A DNA stretch of 64,000 bases from Lithodes maja (lineage: Eukaryota; Arthropoda; Malacostraca; Decapoda; Lithodidae): NCBI GenBank assembly GCA_037953745.1, contig JBAKBP010007389.1, positions 36,426-100,425 of the forward strand, written 5' to 3'. The position numbers and the translations under genes were made by a program. Within the stretch, counting starts at the first letter, position 1; each line of letters starts with the position of its first letter. Positions 61,234 to 64,000 of this stretch are shown piece after piece. A model generated the notes under the pieces. It saw only the letters and a program-made list of their open reading frames with translations. It ran no database searches and was not told the DNA's origin.

Positions 61234-62981
61234 CCAGACAATTGAGGGATACGTTTTGTATCGCCGCCTTCAACATACGGCGATCTAAAAAGATACTTCG
61301 GGAGAAGTTAGATCTCGTATATTTGTCAGGCTTCCCAGTTTATAATCTACGAGATAATTCGGGGGCCGGCGTCTTTTTTATTTTTATTTTTTCCAAGACT
61401 GAGTCTTGAAACAAACACCACCGGAAAGACTTAATCAGTTATAAATGCCATGCTGGTCTTTATATATTATGTCAGAGAGTATTCATAAATCTTTTGGACA
61501 AATTAAGATATTCTGAAATCTTTTACTTAGGAAACCCCACCGCGTAGCGAGCTGTAGTCGTTGAGTATTACGTCTCGTTACCCGGCGGGTTATTTAACAC
61601 TTGTGTGCGAACATGATTGGGTTAACCTTATGAGCATTAATTCCTGGAAATTTTCTTTTTTTCCAGAGCTGGGTCCCGGCGGGTCTATGCAGAACCTGGA
61701 GTAAGTTTCCCACCAGTCTCTGTCATGGCTACCTTTGCCCCGGTTTTTGCTTTATGCATTACGCCCTCCTGTTCAGGTATCCCTATTTTTGCGCACACCC
61801 TTTGTATAAAATGTGTTAAAATGTCTCGTTTGGTGTGGGTTACCTTTCCGGCGTTTTTCTCGTTGCTCCGAGAACACCGTTTTTGTTTACCGAGTTTTAG
61901 TCAGGATGGCTAAAATAGGTAAGTTACCCCGACGAGTTTGGTCGCTTGAGGGCTCATCAGAAACTGCGTTTTCTGTGGTCGAGCCTGGGATCAGGATTCC
62001 TGTGTTATTCCCGGCGAGGGGGGCTCCACACAGTTATCTAGGTGATCATGCTGACACCTGTTGGACATGGTTTTCTCGGCTTTTCAAAGCCATTGAAACA
62101 ATGCTGTCTGTTTGTTTGGTCTTTCCCTCCCGGCGACCTTTTTACAAAGAGGTCTGGGGCAGGTATAATTGGTTTGACATTGCATATAAAACCCGGCGGT
62201 TGTACCTTCGGGTGGTTATATTAACTGATTTGCAATTCGCGATAATTTGCCAAACAATTGATTGATACAATAGGGTATCACGGCCTTCAAGACGGCGATC
62301 TATGAGGGCTTCTGGGAGAAGCCGGATTAGAGATTAAGATAGGCTTAGACTTTTTATGGGATAAAAAGATGCCTGAATCTTACTAGTGTTTCAAGTGTAA
62401 AGGGATACTTGAAAGACTTCATCTTTAATAAAGATATGATTCATCTTTATGAGGATTCAGAAGATATGCTTAAATCTTCTGGACAGGTAAAGATATGCTG
62501 AAATCTTTAATATGAAACTAAAGGAAAATTTAAAGTAGTGGTGGAGTGCTACGGTTCGTTGACCGGCGGTTTTGTGGCACATATTTTGTACCATTTTTTT
62601 TTTTTTTTTGGTGTAACCCTATGAGCATTAATCCCCGGAAATTTCTCTTTCCAGGGCGGAGTACCGGTGTTGCACCAGGTGACCAGGTAGTTCCCGGGGG
62701 CGAGGTAGTTTTCCCCCAGTCTCTGTCATGTCGGCACTTGAACCTCTCATTGCTGTATGTTCAACGCCGTTAAGCTCAGGTAGCCCTATCTTATTTTTAT
62801 TTGTTAATGAAATAATTTAATAGCTGAATCATAATAAACATATATATTTTCTATGATTATATTAGGATAATATTGTGTTTATTGATAGTAATTTATTTTA
62901 ATACAATTAAATATGAATTCAATTAATTAGTATACTTTATGATTTTGCTCACCAGCTCTGCTTTCAATGTGTTAATGAGCT
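61234..62981 (+). repeat. DIRS-5 leader, second part, duplicating the first
   Basis: Segments of 60190-60600 recur diverged at 62000-62290: CTCGGCTTTTCAAAGCCA, CTCCCGGCGACCTTTTTACA, TAAAACCCGGCGGTTGTACC and CCTTCAAGACGGCGATCTA. CCGGCG-type motifs continue at 61573, 61676, 61848, 62008, 62126, 62189 and 62562. ATGAGCATTAATYCC with GGAAATT occurs twice (61629 and 62620). From 62780 to 62950 it is AT-rich. No gene. Confidence 0.55.
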
Positions 62982-63670
62982 ATGGGAGCTTTTAATTATC
63001 ATAAACCTTTACGGGACTCGGACGAGGGCTCCCATTCAGAGAGTATACCAAGCTCGCAAGCGAGGGACAGCCACAGCCAAGGTGTATGGCGATACTCACA
63101 GTCCTGGCAGGACAGAACACATCCCTTTGTGACTCAACTAGTGCTGACGTCCACCGGGATGCCGATGTACCATCTTCTATCACAGTTTTAACATGGCAAC
63201 ATGTGGAGGTCCCGGCTTCGGCGGGATCTTCCCATGATAAGCCAGACTTAACGGATGAAGAACAACGATCTCTGGTCTCAGAGATGGAGGTTGAAGAGTC
63301 CAGTCACCTTCTAGGCGACTCTCAGGGTACTGTCGAATCTCCACGGAGTTCGTCATCGGCTAGGTATGTACCGGCGGAAGAGATTGATGGACTACTATTG
63401 AATACACTTAATAGGTTCTTTGGCCCTACGCCGGAAACTCCTTTTGATACGGTAGATCCCGCGATGTCGACGAATGTGCGACCTCTGGCTACATCCTTTG
63501 CTTTAGCTAAAATACCTAACCATCCTCTTGTGTCAGATCCAATTTCCAATGTGCCAGGCACAGCAGCTCTCACTACTTCCATTGTGCGAGTCATATCAGA
63601 CATATCTCCCCCTCCTTTAGACAAGGCGCCAGTCAAAAACAGGAGCTATGCCTCTTTTATACGGGCCTGA
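62982..63670 (+). CDS. DIRS-5 gag-like protein, N-terminal part
   Basis: Two overlapping frames: one from 62982 (MGAFNYHKPLRDSDEG ...) and one from 63086 that stays open for 194 codons to 63670. The second is rich in Ser, Asp and Glu (LTDEEQRSLVSEMEVEE) with a Pro-rich end (SPPPLDKAPVKN). It is positioned after the leader as gag is in DIRS-3. No domain is recognised. A frameshift around 63090-63150 may join the two. Confidence 0.45.
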
Positions 63671-64000
63671 TGAGTCAGGGATAGCAATGTTACGGAAATG
63701 TTTTGGATGTTCATATTAAGGCCATTCCAAGTTATTATAACCATGACTTATTCTTCCCACCAAATCCCTCCAGAACACCATTCTTGGTTCTCTCTTCCGG
63801 TTTTTGGTGCCGGCGGAGTCCCCTCTGCTTTGTTTGACTTCTTGGCTGCCACCCCCCAATTAATCAATTTGTGCGAATTATAAGCTCCCTTTAGCACGCC
63901 TTCCCCAGCTTACCTAGTCCGCGAGTTTAGGTTAAGAGGAAAAGCGTTTAAACTGTTTTCGCAATATATGGTTCCCAGCAAGCAACAAAGTCTCTGTTAC
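63671..64000 (+). pseudogene. DIRS-5 gag-like continuation, broken, running off the window
   Basis: Short frames continue the gag-like text: FGAGGVPSALFDFLAATP (about 63800-63855), then after a stop at 63881 LVREFRLRGKAFKLFSQY (63920-63975). Stops and frame changes suggest decay. The sequence ends before RT. Confidence 0.4.

Larger units (their letters stand above)
59022..64000 (+). mobile_element. DIRS-5: 5' part of a DIRS element, continues beyond the window
   Basis: The left terminal edge ATTTATTAGTGGCCCCTCC ... CATGCCTATTACATAAGGC matches in complement the ICR and right repeat of DIRS-0 (30531-30960). A long leader follows (59200-62980) with internal duplications and one TTAA-family insertion (60598-61233), then a gag-like frame from 62982. 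RT and recombinase would lie beyond 64000. Confidence 0.65.

Overview
The window is a piece of a large, repeat-rich animal genome. I can assign no host gene, tRNA or rRNA; almost every kilobase belongs to a transposable element, and many elements sit inside others. The mix (DIRS-type tyrosine-recombinase retrotransposons, I-like, L2-like, CR1-like and RTE-like LINEs, piggyBac-type TTAA elements, a Gmr1-like Gypsy element) and a short TTAGG-type interstitial stretch suggest an arthropod, plausibly a decapod crustacean. That is an inference from element content, not a proven identification.

Layout. 1-3197: a cluster of about 0.6 kb TTAA-flanked non-autonomous elements. 3198-31030: an old DIRS element on the + strand (here DIRS-0). 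Its recombinase gene is split at about 5031 by a second DIRS (DIRS-1, - strand, 5032-24290) and at a TTAA (24766) by a 5.2 kb cassette of TTAA elements that itself holds an apparently intact RTE-like LINE (24834-28046). DIRS-1 is filled with later arrivals: a piggyBac-like element (about 5969-9644), SINE copies, an L2-like LINE, a CR1-like LINE fragment, a truncated RTE copy and a 7 kb I-like LINE (16860-23875) with a perfect 12 bp target duplication. 31031-32179: unassigned, with two copies of a strong hairpin and TTAGG-like repeats. 32180-57811: DIRS-3 on the - strand, interrupted by a Gmr1-like Gypsy element (37864-54191, 1.8 kb LTRs, TSD GTTT), which is in turn interrupted by DIRS-2 (40107-48012, + strand). 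57837-58814: another TTAA element with a further TTAA element inside it. 59022-64000: the 5' part of a further DIRS (DIRS-5, same terminal family as DIRS-0), running off the right edge.

Two results stand out. First, four DIRS copies show readable DIRS1-type ends: inverted terminal repeats plus an internal complementary region (ICR) made of the complements of both outer edges, placed just inside the right terminal repeat. This lets the nested elements be delimited to within a few bases. Second, each DIRS lineage carries in its long 5' leader a repeated short GC-rich palindrome or near-palindrome of its own (CCGCTCYRGAGCGG in DIRS-3, CCGCAAATTTGCGG in DIRS-2, CCCGGCGGGT in DIRS-5). I know of no standard feature that explains this.

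Most coding regions are broken by frameshifts or stops. The exception is the 1003-residue RTE-like protein at 24845-27856. Relative ages follow from nesting: DIRS-0 is older than DIRS-1 and the TTAA cassette; DIRS-3 is older than the Gypsy element, which is older than DIRS-2.
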